A stretch of 64,000 nt of DNA from Chryseobacterium sp. Bi04 (GTDB lineage Bacteria > Bacteroidota > Bacteroidia > Flavobacteriales > Weeksellaceae). Below, in pieces: positions 25,717 through 35,383 of the stretch. The stretch covers positions 496,001-560,000 of the forward strand of contig NZ_CAKKLP010000001.1 in NCBI RefSeq assembly GCF_918698085.1, given 5' to 3'. Each line of letters begins with the position of its first letter. The first letter of the stretch is position 1. Made by a program: the position numbers and the translations under genes. The notes below the pieces were generated by a model. The model did no database searches, had not been told where the DNA came from, and saw only the letters and a program-made list of their open reading frames with translations.

Positions 25717-26835
25717 ATGAACAGGATTTCTACATTCAGAAAAAATATAGTACGGAATAAAAAGATTCTTTCTGCAATGAAAAGAAGGCTGGCTATATGG
25801 GCTATAGCGGTTATTACCTTTTATGTTTTTTCCTATCTGATTGATCCGTTTGATCCGGCATGGCAGATCTATTTGAAAGAACCGCTAAAGGTGATTGTGG
25901 AAGATATTCTGTGGATATTTCTCTTTTCCGTTGTTATCTCCGAGGTCAGTATATGTATTGACAGAATGCTCAATAGGCTGCTTCCATGGAGTAACAGAAC
26001 GGTAAAACGTCTACTTCTTCAGTGTATTATACAGATTGTGGGAAGCGTACTGATCGTTATTATCATTAACTTTATTATTGACTGTACTTCAGCCAATTTA
26101 CCGGAAATGGATGCCCGGAAAGAATATACGTTATTGGGACAGTGGATTGCTACCAATATTGTAATATCACTTACCATCAGCGCATTTAATACAGTGGATT
26201 ATTTATTGGAAAACTGGAAGAAAACAGCCGTGGAGGCGGCTCAGCATAAACTGAGGGCTTCAAAACATAAACAGGCTGCTATGGCGGCGGAACTTCAGGC
26301 TCTTAAGCTGCAGATAGATCCCCATTTTATTTTTAACAACCTCAGCGTTCTTTCTGAGCTTATTCTGGAAGATCAGCAGCTAGGCTATGAATATTCGGAA
26401 AAATTTGCGAGGGTATACCGATACCTTCTTGTAAACTCTAAAAAAGATATTATAGCTCTGGAAGAAGAACTGAAATTTTTAGAATCCTATATTTTTCTAA
26501 TTGAAAAGAGGATTGGAGAAGGAGTTGTGTTTAAAATTGACATTCAGGAAGAATACAGGTCCATGTATACTCTTCCGCTATCGCTGCAGCTATTGGTTGA
26601 AAATGCTATTAAACATAACCAGACCTCAAAAGCAAATCCTTTGGAAATACAGGTGTATACAAATTCTGATAAAGAACTCGTTGTTGCCAATACATTTCTG
26701 CCATTAATTAATAAACCGGATTCTTCAGGGGTGGGGCTTGCCAATATTGTTGCCAGATACGAGATCTTGGGATATATAAAACCCATCATAGAAAAAACCG
26801 AAAATCAATTTATTGTAAAACTCCCACTGATATGA
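25717..26835 (+). CDS. LytS-type sensor histidine kinase
   Basis: 372 residues. Four transmembrane helices lie at about 25-165. A coiled stretch (about 170-205) leads to LKLQIDPHFIFNNLSVLSEL, with the phospho-accepting His in DPHFIFNN (PF06580). QLLVENAIKHN is the N box and SSGVGLANIVARYEIL the glycine-rich lid. The gene overlaps the response regulator by four bases. There is no extracellular sensor domain. The pair lies upstream of the RND efflux operon at 28215, separated by 618 bases and a terminator. Confidence 0.9.
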   Translation: MNRISTFRKNIVRNKKILSAMKRRLAIWAIAVITFYVFSYLIDPFDPAWQIYLKEPLKVIVEDILWIFLFSVVISEVSICIDRMLNRLLPWSNRTVKRLLLQCIIQIVGSVLIVIIINFIIDCTSANLPEMDARKEYTLLGQWIATNIVISLTISAFNTVDYLLENWKKTAVEAAQHKLRASKHKQAAMAAELQALKLQIDPHFIFNNLSVLSELILEDQQLGYEYSEKFARVYRYLLVNSKKDIIALEEELKFLESYIFLIEKRIGEGVVFKIDIQEEYRSMYTLPLSLQLLVENAIKHNQTSKANPLEIQVYTNSDKELVVANTFLPLINKPDSSGVGLANIVARYEILGYIKPIIEKTENQFIVKLPLI

Positions 26836-27596
26836 AGCTCAATAAAATTTTAATAATAGAGGATGAAAAGCCTAATGCTGACAGGTTAAAAAGGCTATTG
26901 CTAAAGCTGAGACCTCATGCGGAAATAGTATCTGTAGAAGAGTCGATTATCTCAGCAGTAAACTGGCTTGAAAATAATCCTGCTCCAGATATGATTATGA
27001 TGGATGTAAGGCTGGCAGATGGATTAAGCTTTGAGATATTCAATAAATTTGAGATAAGAAGTCCTGTAATTTTTACAACGGCATATGATGAATATGCAGT
27101 ACAGGCTTTCAAATACAACAGTATAGATTATCTTCTGAAGCCTATAGAAGAAGAAGAACTTGAGCTGGCTTTAAGACGTTACGAGACTTTTATAGAAACA
27201 GTGCCATTTGTGGGAACAGCCATTGAAGGACTGCTTAATTATATCCAGCCTAAAGACTACAGGAAGCGTTTTCTTATCCCACATCGGGATGGTTATAAAA
27301 CGGTTTTGTCTGAAGATGTTTTATACTTTTATACAGAATTGGGAATCAGTAAAGCCATGCTGAATACAGGGAGTATTGAAAATGTTCCCCAGACCCTGGA
27401 AGAACTTGAAAAACAGCTTGATCCGAAGTTCTTTTTCCGGGCCAACAGGCAGTTTATTATTCATATAGACGCTGTGAAACAGATTTTCAACCATTTTAAC
27501 GGAAAGCTGAAGCTGGAATTGAGAAAGCAACCTGAAATAGAGGTGGTTGTGAGCCGGGAGAAAGCTTCTGCATTCAAATCCTGGCTGGATTACTAG
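26832..27596 (+). CDS. LytTR-family response regulator
   Basis: 254 residues. The receiver domain has IIEDEKP, phosphoacceptor Asp58 in MIMMDVRL, and YLLKPIEEEEL with the conserved Lys. The LytTR domain occupies about 150-250 (YFYTELGISKAML, FFRANRQFIIHI, VVVSREKASAFKSWL). It is the partner of the kinase whose gene it overlaps. Whether it controls the following RND operon is an inference from position only. Confidence 0.92.
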   Translation: MKLNKILIIEDEKPNADRLKRLLLKLRPHAEIVSVEESIISAVNWLENNPAPDMIMMDVRLADGLSFEIFNKFEIRSPVIFTTAYDEYAVQAFKYNSIDYLLKPIEEEELELALRRYETFIETVPFVGTAIEGLLNYIQPKDYRKRFLIPHRDGYKTVLSEDVLYFYTELGISKAMLNTGSIENVPQTLEELEKQLDPKFFFRANRQFIIHIDAVKQIFNHFNGKLKLELRKQPEIEVVVSREKASAFKSWLDY

Positions 27597-28214
27597 TCTA
27601 TAGATTATTGAAAAATATAAGGTTGCTTTTCAGAAAAGCAACCTTTTTATTTGGTGAAAATTGACAGGATTGAAATGAATCAAGCGCACTTACATCAATA
27701 CACCTTCTCTTGACGCAAAGTTCCTTTTATTACGCTTGATTTAAGTGAGCCAAGAATGAATCGATAGAAATCGATTTTGATAAACTAACTTTTTTATATC
27801 GTTTATTCAGCGACAAAGTCGCCCTTCTTTGCTTACTTAAAATAGAACATCCGAATTATTATTCCTTTGCGTAAATAAAAGATATTTCCATCCTATTTTC
27901 AAGTCAAAATATAAGAATTACATATTTTATTTATGTGTACAGGTTTCTGGATGTCATCCAAATAAGAAGTTTTAGATTTAATCCAATTTACTTAGTTCCC
28001 CAAGTTTATAACCTGATCCGGTGAAATTCCGGAACGTTGAAGTTTTTCCACTAAAAATATTCTTTTTATGGTTTTCATTACACAAAAACGCTCTTTCTTT
28101 CATTTTTAGTATCATACACTTCACCTGCGATTAATTACGTTTCACTTGATTTCTACATGAATTCCCTGGGTATATGCATTTATTTTGCCCCTGTAAAATT
28201 TAAAATCAAATGTT
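27597..28214. other. Long intergenic region before the RND operon
   Basis: 618 bases without a convincing gene. It holds the terminator at 27619-27645, then blocks that recur in inverted order (AATCAAGCG and CACTTA near 27678-27692, CGCTTGATT and TAAGTG near 27735-27749), a GCGAC-AAA-GTCGC hairpin at 27810-27822, and AT-rich sequence with stop codons in all frames. No TAnnTTTG box at the right place was found before 28215. The middle part could be a decayed gene or repeat. Confidence 0.5.
27619..27645 (+). terminator. Terminator of the two-component operon
   Basis: Arms 27619-27630 and 27634-27645 pair perfectly (12 bp, very small loop) and are followed by TTTAT, starting 22 bases past the stop of the response regulator. 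Confidence 0.8.
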
Positions 28215-29330
28215 ATGAATTACAGAAAAGGATATCTGGTACTTTCACTTACAGCTGCAGCAGTATTATATTCTTGCGGTTCAGGTAGTCAGGAAAATAC
28301 CCAGCAGACGCAGGCATTACCTACGGATTTTATCCAGGTGAAGTCCGGAAATGAAGATGTTTCTATAGGATATCCCGGGAGCATAGAAGGACAGGATAAT
28401 GTAGAAATTAAAGCTCAGGTGACAGGATATCTGGAAGCAGTATATGTGAAAGAAGGTCAGTATGTGAGCAAAGGTCAGACCCTATTTAGAATTAATCCTT
28501 CTGTGTACAATGAACAGGTGAATACCAATGCGGCAGCATTAAAATCAGCATTGGCAGCTCAGGAAACAGCAAGATTGGAAGTTGAAAAACTGAGACCTCT
28601 GGTAGAGGGAAAAGTGGTTTCCGATATGCAGCTGAAAACAGCTCAGGCAAACTTTAAAGCGGCCTCTGCACAGGTAGCACAAGCACAGTCTTCATTGGGT
28701 TCATCAAAGATTAATGCCAGTTTTACTCATATCAAAGCACCGGTAAGCGGATATATAGGAAGAATCCCTAATCGGGTGGGTAATTTAATCAACCCTTCCG
28801 ATGCTTCACCGCTGACAACGCTTTCCAATATAACGAGTGTAAATGTTTATTTCTCCATGAATGAGGTAGATTTTATAGCTCATAGCCGGGCAGCTGCCTC
28901 AGGAAAAAACACAGAGAATGTAGAACTTATTTTAGCCGATGGCTCTGCCTATTCTTACAAAGGAAAACTGGAGAATGCCAGCGGAAATTTTGATAAAAAT
29001 ACAGGAAGTATCCAGATGAAAGCCGTATTCCAGAACCCGGATAAATTACTGAGATCAGGAGGTACAGCAAGAGTTATGATCCACAACGATCTGGATGGTG
29101 TTATTAAGCTTCCGAAAATATCGGTAAAAGATATTCAGGATAAATTCTTTGTATATAAACTGGAGGGTAAGGATAAAGTAAAAATGTCCCAGATTGAAAT
29201 TTCAGGAAGTACCTCTCAGGATTACTTTGTAAAAGAAGGCGTACAGGCAGGAGATAAAATAGCGGTTAACAGAATAGACGTCCTTACAGATGGGGCTCCC
29301 GTAGCCGCTAAAGTGGTTCCTTCAAAATAG
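28215..29330 (+). CDS. RND efflux periplasmic adaptor subunit
   Basis: 371 residues. A lipoprotein signal ends at VLYSCGSGS (Cys about 21). The lipoyl half-motifs are EIKAQVTGYLEAVYVKEGQY (cut) and ASFTHIKAPVSGYIGRIPNR; between them is the alpha-hairpin (about 95-150), and the beta-barrel and membrane-proximal domains follow. This is the membrane fusion protein, linking the inner-membrane pump at 29361 and the outer-membrane channel at 32512. First gene of a three-gene operon; no TetR or MarR regulator accompanies it. Confidence 0.93.
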   Translation: MNYRKGYLVLSLTAAAVLYSCGSGSQENTQQTQALPTDFIQVKSGNEDVSIGYPGSIEGQDNVEIKAQVTGYLEAVYVKEGQYVSKGQTLFRINPSVYNEQVNTNAAALKSALAAQETARLEVEKLRPLVEGKVVSDMQLKTAQANFKAASAQVAQAQSSLGSSKINASFTHIKAPVSGYIGRIPNRVGNLINPSDASPLTTLSNITSVNVYFSMNEVDFIAHSRAAASGKNTENVELILADGSAYSYKGKLENASGNFDKNTGSIQMKAVFQNPDKLLRSGGTARVMIHNDLDGVIKLPKISVKDIQDKFFVYKLEGKDKVKMSQIEISGSTSQDYFVKEGVQAGDKIAVNRIDVLTDGAPVAAKVVPSK

Positions 29331-29360
29331 TTTTCATAATCATTCTTAGAAAATTCGAAA

Positions 29361-32300
29361 ATGTTAAAAAAGATAATTGACCGTCCGGTACTGGCGACGG
29401 TAATATCCCTGATCATCGTGATATTAGGGATCATAGGATTAAACCAGCTGGCCGTGACCCGGTTTCCGGATATCTCACCACCTACAATCACGGTTTCAGG
29501 ATCTTATCCGGGAGGGAACAGTGAAACGGTAATCCGTTCTGTAGTTACTCCTTTGGAAGAACAGATCAATGGGGTGGAAGATATGCAGTATATGAAATCT
29601 ACCGCGAGTAATGACGGGACATTTACCATCTCTATCATATTTAAACAGGGCGTTAATGCGGATCAGGCAGCGGTAAATGTTCAAAACAGGGTACAGCAGG
29701 CTACCCCGATACTTCCCCAGGAGGTCATAAGAATGGGATTGACGACTTCCAAGCAACAGAACAGTATGGTGTTGATTTTCAATATCTATACAGAAGACAA
29801 TAAGCAGTATGATGAAACCTTCCTGCAGAATTATGCCAATATCAACCTTATTCCCCAGGTAAAAAGGGTAAAAGGAGTTGGGCAGGCTCAGATTTTTGGA
29901 ATTAAGGATTACTCTATGAGAATATGGCTTAACCCACAAAAGATGTCTTCCTACGGACTTGAGCCCTCAGATATATCGGCAGCCATTGCAGATCACAGTT
30001 TGGAATCTGCACCAGGTAAACTGGGGGAAGAATCTAATGCAGCATTGGAATATGTAATCCGATACAAAGGAAAAAAGAATAAACCGGAGCAATATGAAAA
30101 TATTATTGTCAAAAATGACGGAACCAATGTCATCAGGCTTAAAGATGTTGCCCGTGTAGAATTTGGATCCATCTCCAACAGTGGCGATAACCTCTCTAAT
30201 GGGAAAAATGCGGTTACTGTAGCGATTATGCAGACTACCGGATCTAACGCCAATGAAATTGAAATAGGAGTTAATAAAGCCATTGACCAGCTGTCAAAAT
30301 CATTTCCTCCAGGCATAAAATATACAAAGGTGCTGAGTACCAAGGAAAGGCTGGATGAGGCGACGGGACAGGTGAAATCTACTTTGATAGAGGCATTTAT
30401 CCTTGTATTTATTGTAGTGTTTATCTTTTTACAGGACTTCAGGTCTACGATTATTCCGGCCATTGCAGTTCCTGTAGCGATTATCGGGACGTTCTTTTTT
30501 CTTTTGGTATTAGGATTTACAATCAATGTACTGACGCTTTTCGCGCTGGTTCTCGCCATCGGTATTGTGGTTGATGATGCCATTGTAGTAGTGGAAGCTG
30601 TTCACAGTAATATGGAAGGAACAGATCTCTCGGGAAGAGAAGCTACCCATAAAGCGATGAGTGAAATTACGGGGGCAGTTATCTCTATAACCCTGGTCAT
30701 GTCTGCCGTATTTATTCCTATCGGGTTTATGTCCGGTTCAGCAGGAATTTTCTATAAGCAGTTCGCTTATACCCTTGCTATTGCAATTATTATTTCAGCA
30801 GTTAATGCTCTTACTTTAACTCCGGCTTTATGTGCCGTGTTCTTGAAAAATAATCATGCACACACAGGAGAAGGCGGGAAGCCAAAAGGATTCGGACAAA
30901 GATTCGCTGTAGCGTTTAATGCAGGGTTTAATAATATGACGAACCGTTATGCAAAAGGAGTAAAGTTTTTAATAGAAAGAAAATGGATTGCAGCAGGATT
31001 GATCGCTGGAATTATCGGCCTGTCGGCCTGGTTGCTGTCGAGTACTCCCAAGAGTTTTGTACCGATGGAAGATGACGGGTTCTTTATGTACTCATTAAGT
31101 ATGCCTCCCGGAACAGGGCTCACCAAAACAACAGAGGTTTCCGATAAAATTAATACGATTTTAAAAAGTGTAGACGCCGTTCAGGAAAATACATCCATTA
31201 CAGGATATAACCTGTTAAGTAATAGTGCCGGCCCTGCTTATGCAATGGGGTTTGTGAAATTGAAGCCTAAAAAAGAAAGAGGCGCCGTTCAGGATATCGA
31301 TGAGATCATGAATGTGGTGAGTGGAAAGCTGGCTGAAATTAAGGAAGGAAGCGTAATGAGTTTCAGAATGCCTCCGGTAGAAGGATACGGAGTAACGAAT
31401 GATGCAGAGATTGTACTTCAGGACCGTATGGGTAGAGATCCTCAGGTTCTGAAAGCAAAAGCAGATGATTTGATTGGCCAGCTAATGAAAACCCCTGAAG
31501 TAGCCTATGCTTATACCATGTTCCGGGCAGATTATCCACAACTGGAACTTGAAGTTAATGAAGATAAAGCTAAACAGCTGGGAGTAAGCATCTCCAATTT
31601 ATTGGGAACGGTACAAACGTATTTCTCAGGAGATCAGTCTCAGAATTTCTCAAGATTTGGAAAATTCTATAGAGTCAATATCAAAGCAGACGGAGTTTTC
31701 AGAATGGATGAGCAGGCCTTCAATGATATTTTTGTGAAGAATAATAAAGGAGAAATGGTTCCTGCCAATACCTTAATTACTTTGAAAAAAGTATATGGGC
31801 CCGAGTCTGTGAACCGATATAATCTTTATAACTCATTAAACATTAACGTTGTGCCAAAACCGGGAGTGAGTAACGGAGAGCTGATGGGCAAAATAGAAAA
31901 AACACTGGAAAAGCTGCCTTCGGATTACAGTTATGAATGGACGGGATTAAGTTTAGAAGAAAAGTCGGCAGGAAATCAAACCGTTGTAATTCTTGGGCTG
32001 TGTTTACTTTTCGTGTACCTGCTTCTTGCCGCCCAGTATGAAAGTTATATTCTTCCTTTAGCTGTGATGCTTTCCATCCCAACAGGAGTAGTAGGAGCTT
32101 TCTTAGGAATAAAAGCGATTGGTTTTGATAATAATATCTACGTACAGGTAGGTTTGATCATGCTGATCGGTCTCCTCGCGAAGAATGCAATCCTTATCGT
32201 AGAATTTGCAATCCAGAGAAGGAAGGCAGGACTCTCTATCCTGGATTCTGCACTGGAAGGCGCTAAGGCAAGACTGCGTCCTATTATTATGACATCACTG

Positions 32301-32525
32301 GCTTTTATTGTGGGAATGATTCCCCTGATGATTTCCACTGGTGGAATGGCTTCAGGAAATAAATCGATCAGCGTAAGTGCTGCGATAGGAATGTTGAGCG
32401 GAGTGGTTTTAGGAGTGTTTGTAATTCCTGTACTGTATATGTTCTTTCAGTATCTCGATGAGAAGTTTTCGTCCAAAAAGAAGTATGAAACGATAAAAAA
32501 TGAATTGACAAATGAGAATATGTAA
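29361..32525 (+). CDS. RND multidrug efflux permease (HAE1/AcrB type)
   Basis: 1054 residues, the usual AcrB size. The N-terminus RPVLATVISLIIVILGIIGL and TRFPDISPPTITVSGSYPGG are classic. TM4 has GIVVDDAIVVVEAVHSNME with the two proton-relay Asp residues; TM10 has LLAKNAILIVEFAIQRRK with the relay Lys. Two large periplasmic loops lie at about 35-330 and 555-860. It exports lipophilic compounds in exchange for protons. The last 14 bases overlap the outer-membrane gene start. Confidence 0.96.
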   Translation: MLKKIIDRPVLATVISLIIVILGIIGLNQLAVTRFPDISPPTITVSGSYPGGNSETVIRSVVTPLEEQINGVEDMQYMKSTASNDGTFTISIIFKQGVNADQAAVNVQNRVQQATPILPQEVIRMGLTTSKQQNSMVLIFNIYTEDNKQYDETFLQNYANINLIPQVKRVKGVGQAQIFGIKDYSMRIWLNPQKMSSYGLEPSDISAAIADHSLESAPGKLGEESNAALEYVIRYKGKKNKPEQYENIIVKNDGTNVIRLKDVARVEFGSISNSGDNLSNGKNAVTVAIMQTTGSNANEIEIGVNKAIDQLSKSFPPGIKYTKVLSTKERLDEATGQVKSTLIEAFILVFIVVFIFLQDFRSTIIPAIAVPVAIIGTFFFLLVLGFTINVLTLFALVLAIGIVVDDAIVVVEAVHSNMEGTDLSGREATHKAMSEITGAVISITLVMSAVFIPIGFMSGSAGIFYKQFAYTLAIAIIISAVNALTLTPALCAVFLKNNHAHTGEGGKPKGFGQRFAVAFNAGFNNMTNRYAKGVKFLIERKWIAAGLIAGIIGLSAWLLSSTPKSFVPMEDDGFFMYSLSMPPGTGLTKTTEVSDKINTILKSVDAVQENTSITGYNLLSNSAGPAYAMGFVKLKPKKERGAVQDIDEIMNVVSGKLAEIKEGSVMSFRMPPVEGYGVTNDAEIVLQDRMGRDPQVLKAKADDLIGQLMKTPEVAYAYTMFRADYPQLELEVNEDKAKQLGVSISNLLGTVQTYFSGDQSQNFSRFGKFYRVNIKADGVFRMDEQAFNDIFVKNNKGEMVPANTLITLKKVYGPESVNRYNLYNSLNINVVPKPGVSNGELMGKIEKTLEKLPSDYSYEWTGLSLEEKSAGNQTVVILGLCLLFVYLLLAAQYESYILPLAVMLSIPTGVVGAFLGIKAIGFDNNIYVQVGLIMLIGLLAKNAILIVEFAIQRRKAGLSILDSALEGAKARLRPIIMTSLAFIVGMIPLMISTGGMASGNKSISVSAAIGMLSGVVLGVFVIPVLYMFFQYLDEKFSSKKKYETIKNELTNENM

Positions 32526-33927
32526 TATAAAGAATTTCCTTATTTCAGGCGCAATGGCATCGGTACTGGTGTCTTGTGCCGTGGGAAAACCTTATACAAG
32601 AACAGGGCTTCAGGTACCGGAACATTATAAAGAAGCTGTACAGGTAACCGGAGATACGGTAGTTCTTCCGTGGAAGACTTTCTTTAAAGACCCTAAGCTG
32701 ATAGGTTTAATAGACAGGGCGCTGACGAGAAATAATGAAGTACATGTAGCCCTGAAAAATATAGAACAGCTGGATCTGATCTATAAACAGGCTAAGTTGT
32801 CCCTTATGCCAACACTGGACCTCTCTGCAGGAGCCAACAGAAGCTGGGCTTCTACCAATACCCTGAACGGATCACTTAATGAACAGTTTGCGGGAACAAC
32901 GCATATGGATGATTTCAGTGCCAGTCTGAGGCTTTCCTGGGAAGTTGATATCTGGGGTAAGGCAAAAATGCAGAAGGAATCTGCTGCAGCCGAATATTTT
33001 GGCCAAAAGGAAAACCTGAATGCCGTGAAAAGCAGAATCGTTGTCCAGGTGGCACAGGCTTACTATAATCTGATAAGTTTAGATGAACAGTTAAAAATAG
33101 CTGAACAAAATATTGAGCTAAGTAACAATACCTTGAAAATGATGAATCTCCAGTTTAAAGCCGGGCAGATCAATTCATTGGCGGTTCAGCAATCGGAAGC
33201 TCAGAAGAAAACGGCAGAGCTGCTGATTCCTCTGGCAAAACAGAATATTTCTATTCAGGAAAATGCATTGAGCATTCTTTGTGGAGGATATCCGGATAAA
33301 GTGGAAAGACAGGGAACACTAAAAACAATGATTCCTGAAAATAAACTGTCTGAAGGACTACCGGCGCAGTTATTGAGCAGAAGACCGGACTTGAAAATGG
33401 CAGAACTCAATGTAGTCAGCCTGAATTCAAAAACAGGATTAGCGAAAGCAGCCATGTATCCAAGCATCAGTTTATCTCCCCAAATAGGGGTGAACTCCAA
33501 TAAGTTCAGCTCATGGTTTGATATTCCCGGTTCTATCACCAAGGCAATTGCGGCTAACCTTGCGGCCCCTGTTTTTCAGAAAAAACAGCTAAAGACAGCA
33601 TATGAAACAGCCTTGATAGAGCAGGAAAAAGCTGCGATCAGTTTTAAACAGTCGGTAATGACCGCCGTTGGAGAAGTATCTGATGCCATGGCAAAATCTA
33701 AAGGATCCTCTGAAAGATTACAGCTTTTAGAGCAGAGGACAGCCATTTTAGATAAAGGAATTAATGATGCACTTAAGCTGTACAAAAGTGGTATGGCAAC
33801 CTATTTAGAGGTAATAACTGCCCAGAATAATAAACTTCAGAATGATCTTGAAGCTATTAATGTTACCCTTGAAAAGTTAAACGCTGAGGTAGATCTATAC
33901 AGAGCATTGGGCGGAGGAGTAGAGTAG
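32512..33927 (+). CDS. RND efflux outer-membrane channel (OprM/NodT family)
   Basis: 471 residues. The lipoprotein signal ends at ASVLVSCAVGKPYTRTGL with the lipidated Cys near residue 22. Two outer-membrane efflux repeats follow (about 60-250 and 270-465). Motifs are LRLSWEVDIWGKAK, SRRPDLKMAELNVVSLNSKTGLAKAA (only parts are given), YPSISLSP and the closing GMATYLEVITAQNN. It forms the TolC-like trimeric duct of the pump. The ATG overlaps the permease by 14 bases; the operon ends at the hairpin at 33953. Confidence 0.94.
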   Translation: MRICNIKNFLISGAMASVLVSCAVGKPYTRTGLQVPEHYKEAVQVTGDTVVLPWKTFFKDPKLIGLIDRALTRNNEVHVALKNIEQLDLIYKQAKLSLMPTLDLSAGANRSWASTNTLNGSLNEQFAGTTHMDDFSASLRLSWEVDIWGKAKMQKESAAAEYFGQKENLNAVKSRIVVQVAQAYYNLISLDEQLKIAEQNIELSNNTLKMMNLQFKAGQINSLAVQQSEAQKKTAELLIPLAKQNISIQENALSILCGGYPDKVERQGTLKTMIPENKLSEGLPAQLLSRRPDLKMAELNVVSLNSKTGLAKAAMYPSISLSPQIGVNSNKFSSWFDIPGSITKAIAANLAAPVFQKKQLKTAYETALIEQEKAAISFKQSVMTAVGEVSDAMAKSKGSSERLQLLEQRTAILDKGINDALKLYKSGMATYLEVITAQNNKLQNDLEAINVTLEKLNAEVDLYRALGGGVE

Positions 33928-33952
33928 AAAGTAAATGAGTGATCAATACGAG

Positions 33953-33977
33953 AGGAAGCTATATCATATGGCTTCCT
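33953..33977 (+). terminator. Terminator of the RND operon
   Basis: Arms 33953-33962 and 33968-33977 pair over ten positions, one of them G-U, with a five-base loop, followed by TTTGTTTTG. It starts 26 bases past the stop at 33927. Confidence 0.7.
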
Positions 33978-34139
33978 TTTGTTTTGTAGAATCAGCAAGT
34001 GTAAGTTTTTGTTTTTGATAATCAGTGTTTTATGAAAATAGTATTCTTTTTTTTGAAAATTCATGCAAGATTTTAAAAGAACGGGATTTATATAAGTGAG
34101 TACTCAGAATAAAAAATGTTTAATGTAAAAAATAATGTA

Positions 34140-34718
34140 ATGAAGAAATTTACAGTACCCAGAATTTTTATGACTGTTTTAGCAGTATTAGCAGGTCTCA
34201 CTTTATTTTCGTGTCTTGATAATGACAGTCCGGAGATACCTCCTGTAAAGTTGGAAGACCTTAAAGGAAACTATAAAGGAAGATTGATCACTGTACAGGG
34301 TAATTCTAAAACAGAGAAAATAGTAGATTTTAAAGTAAAGAAAGATACCATCTCGTTTGCTGAATTTCCCATCAAAGAAATTGTAAAGTCTGTAGTGAAA
34401 GACCCTGCAAAAACAGAAACGGCCCTAACGGCAATTGGAAAAGTGAAATATGACCTGCAGTATACCGCAACTGTGAATACCAATAATAATGTTGTAGAAC
34501 TTGTTTTTACTCCTAAAGTATTGGAATTTAAAATTCCGGTAGATGGCGTAAATAAGAATACGACAGTTGTATTAACAGCCAAGCAGAAAGGATTTTTTGT
34601 AGGAATGGATCACTCATTAAGATATGCTTTAGCTGCTGAAAAGATTACAGTAGACGGCGTGATATTGGATCCTTTTGAGACTATTAATTATAATTTTCCA
34701 CTCTGTATAAAGAACTAA
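34140..34718 (+). CDS. Lipoprotein, DUF4840-like
   Basis: 192 residues from the ATG at 34140; the in-frame ATG at 34116 would put eight polar residues ahead of the signal. MKKFTVPRIFMTVLAVLAGL leads to LFSCLDNDSPEIPP, an SPII lipobox. The mature protein starts with LEDLKGNYKGRLITVQG and consists of beta strands. I associate it with DUF4840, a group of Bacteroidota lipoproteins, from overall pattern; moderate certainty. It precedes the sigma operon but has its own leader, and a promoter for the next gene lies after its stop. Confidence 0.7.
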   Translation: MKKFTVPRIFMTVLAVLAGLTLFSCLDNDSPEIPPVKLEDLKGNYKGRLITVQGNSKTEKIVDFKVKKDTISFAEFPIKEIVKSVVKDPAKTETALTAIGKVKYDLQYTATVNTNNNVVELVFTPKVLEFKIPVDGVNKNTTVVLTAKQKGFFVGMDHSLRYALAAEKITVDGVILDPFETINYNFPLCIKN

Positions 34719-34742
34719 TTAATAAATATTACCAAAAATGGA

Positions 34743-34772
34743 TTGTGTTTTATATGATGCAATCTATTTTTG
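34743..34772 (+). promoter_or_regulatory. Promoter of the ECF sigma operon
   Basis: TTG (34743-34745), a 19-base spacer and TATTTTTG (34765-34772) match TTG-N17-23-TAnnTTTG exactly, 45 bases before the ATG at 34817. The same bases can form a weak hairpin with several G-U pairs that might also end the upstream transcript. Confidence 0.6.
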
Positions 34773-34816
34773 CTTAAAAATTTTAATCAATACCCAATCG
34801 GATACGGCAGCTCTAC

Positions 34817-35383
34817 ATGGAGGAAAATAAAGAACAGATTTTGGTAAAACACCTTCTTATGAAGGAGGAAGCCGCATGGAAAGAGCTTTTTGGAGCTTAC
34901 TCCGGTAGCCTTACCTATATCTGTTCCCGTTATCTGGCTGAAAAGGAGGATGTTCATGATGTACTGCAGAACAGTTTTATCAAAATGTTTCGCTCAATAG
35001 ACTCTTTTGAATACAGAGGAAACGGTTCTTTGAAAGCATGGATGACCCGGATTGTGGTCAATGAATCTTTGAAACATATTAAACAGAATACAGATACAAA
35101 ATCAAAAGTTGAGATAGAGGATCTCCCGGATCTCCCGAATGATGAAGAGCCTGATTTTGAGGAAATTCCAAAGGCTGTTATTATGGAAATGATACAGTCG
35201 CTTCCGGATGGATATAGAACGGTTTTTAACCTGTATGTATTTGAAACAAAAAGCCATAAAGAAATCTCCAGGCTTTTGGGAATTGCAGAGAACTCTTCTG
35301 CCTCACAGTTTCATCGGGCAAAAGGATTGCTTGTTCAGAAAATAAAGGAGTTTAAAATGTCAAAAAAAGCACAATATGAATAA
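34817..35383 (+). CDS. ECF RNA polymerase sigma factor
   Basis: 188 residues. Region 2 (about 25-95) has YLAEKEDVHDVLQNSFIKMF with the DVLQ motif and SLKAWMTRIVVNES. Region 4 (about 120-180) has LPDGYRTVFNLYVFE and SHKEISRLLGIAENSSASQF. This belongs to the sigma-70 family of ECF factors widespread in Bacteroidota that sit beside envelope proteins. It overlaps the next gene by eight bases, so sigma and the putative anti-sigma/barrel protein are coupled. Confidence 0.92.
   Translation: MEENKEQILVKHLLMKEEAAWKELFGAYSGSLTYICSRYLAEKEDVHDVLQNSFIKMFRSIDSFEYRGNGSLKAWMTRIVVNESLKHIKQNTDTKSKVEIEDLPDLPNDEEPDFEEIPKAVIMEMIQSLPDGYRTVFNLYVFETKSHKEISRLLGIAENSSASQFHRAKGLLVQKIKEFKMSKKAQYE

Noticed and set aside
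29993..30583. Open frame of 196 codons on the minus strand
   Set aside because: It lies wholly inside the RND permease gene, whose family identity is certain.
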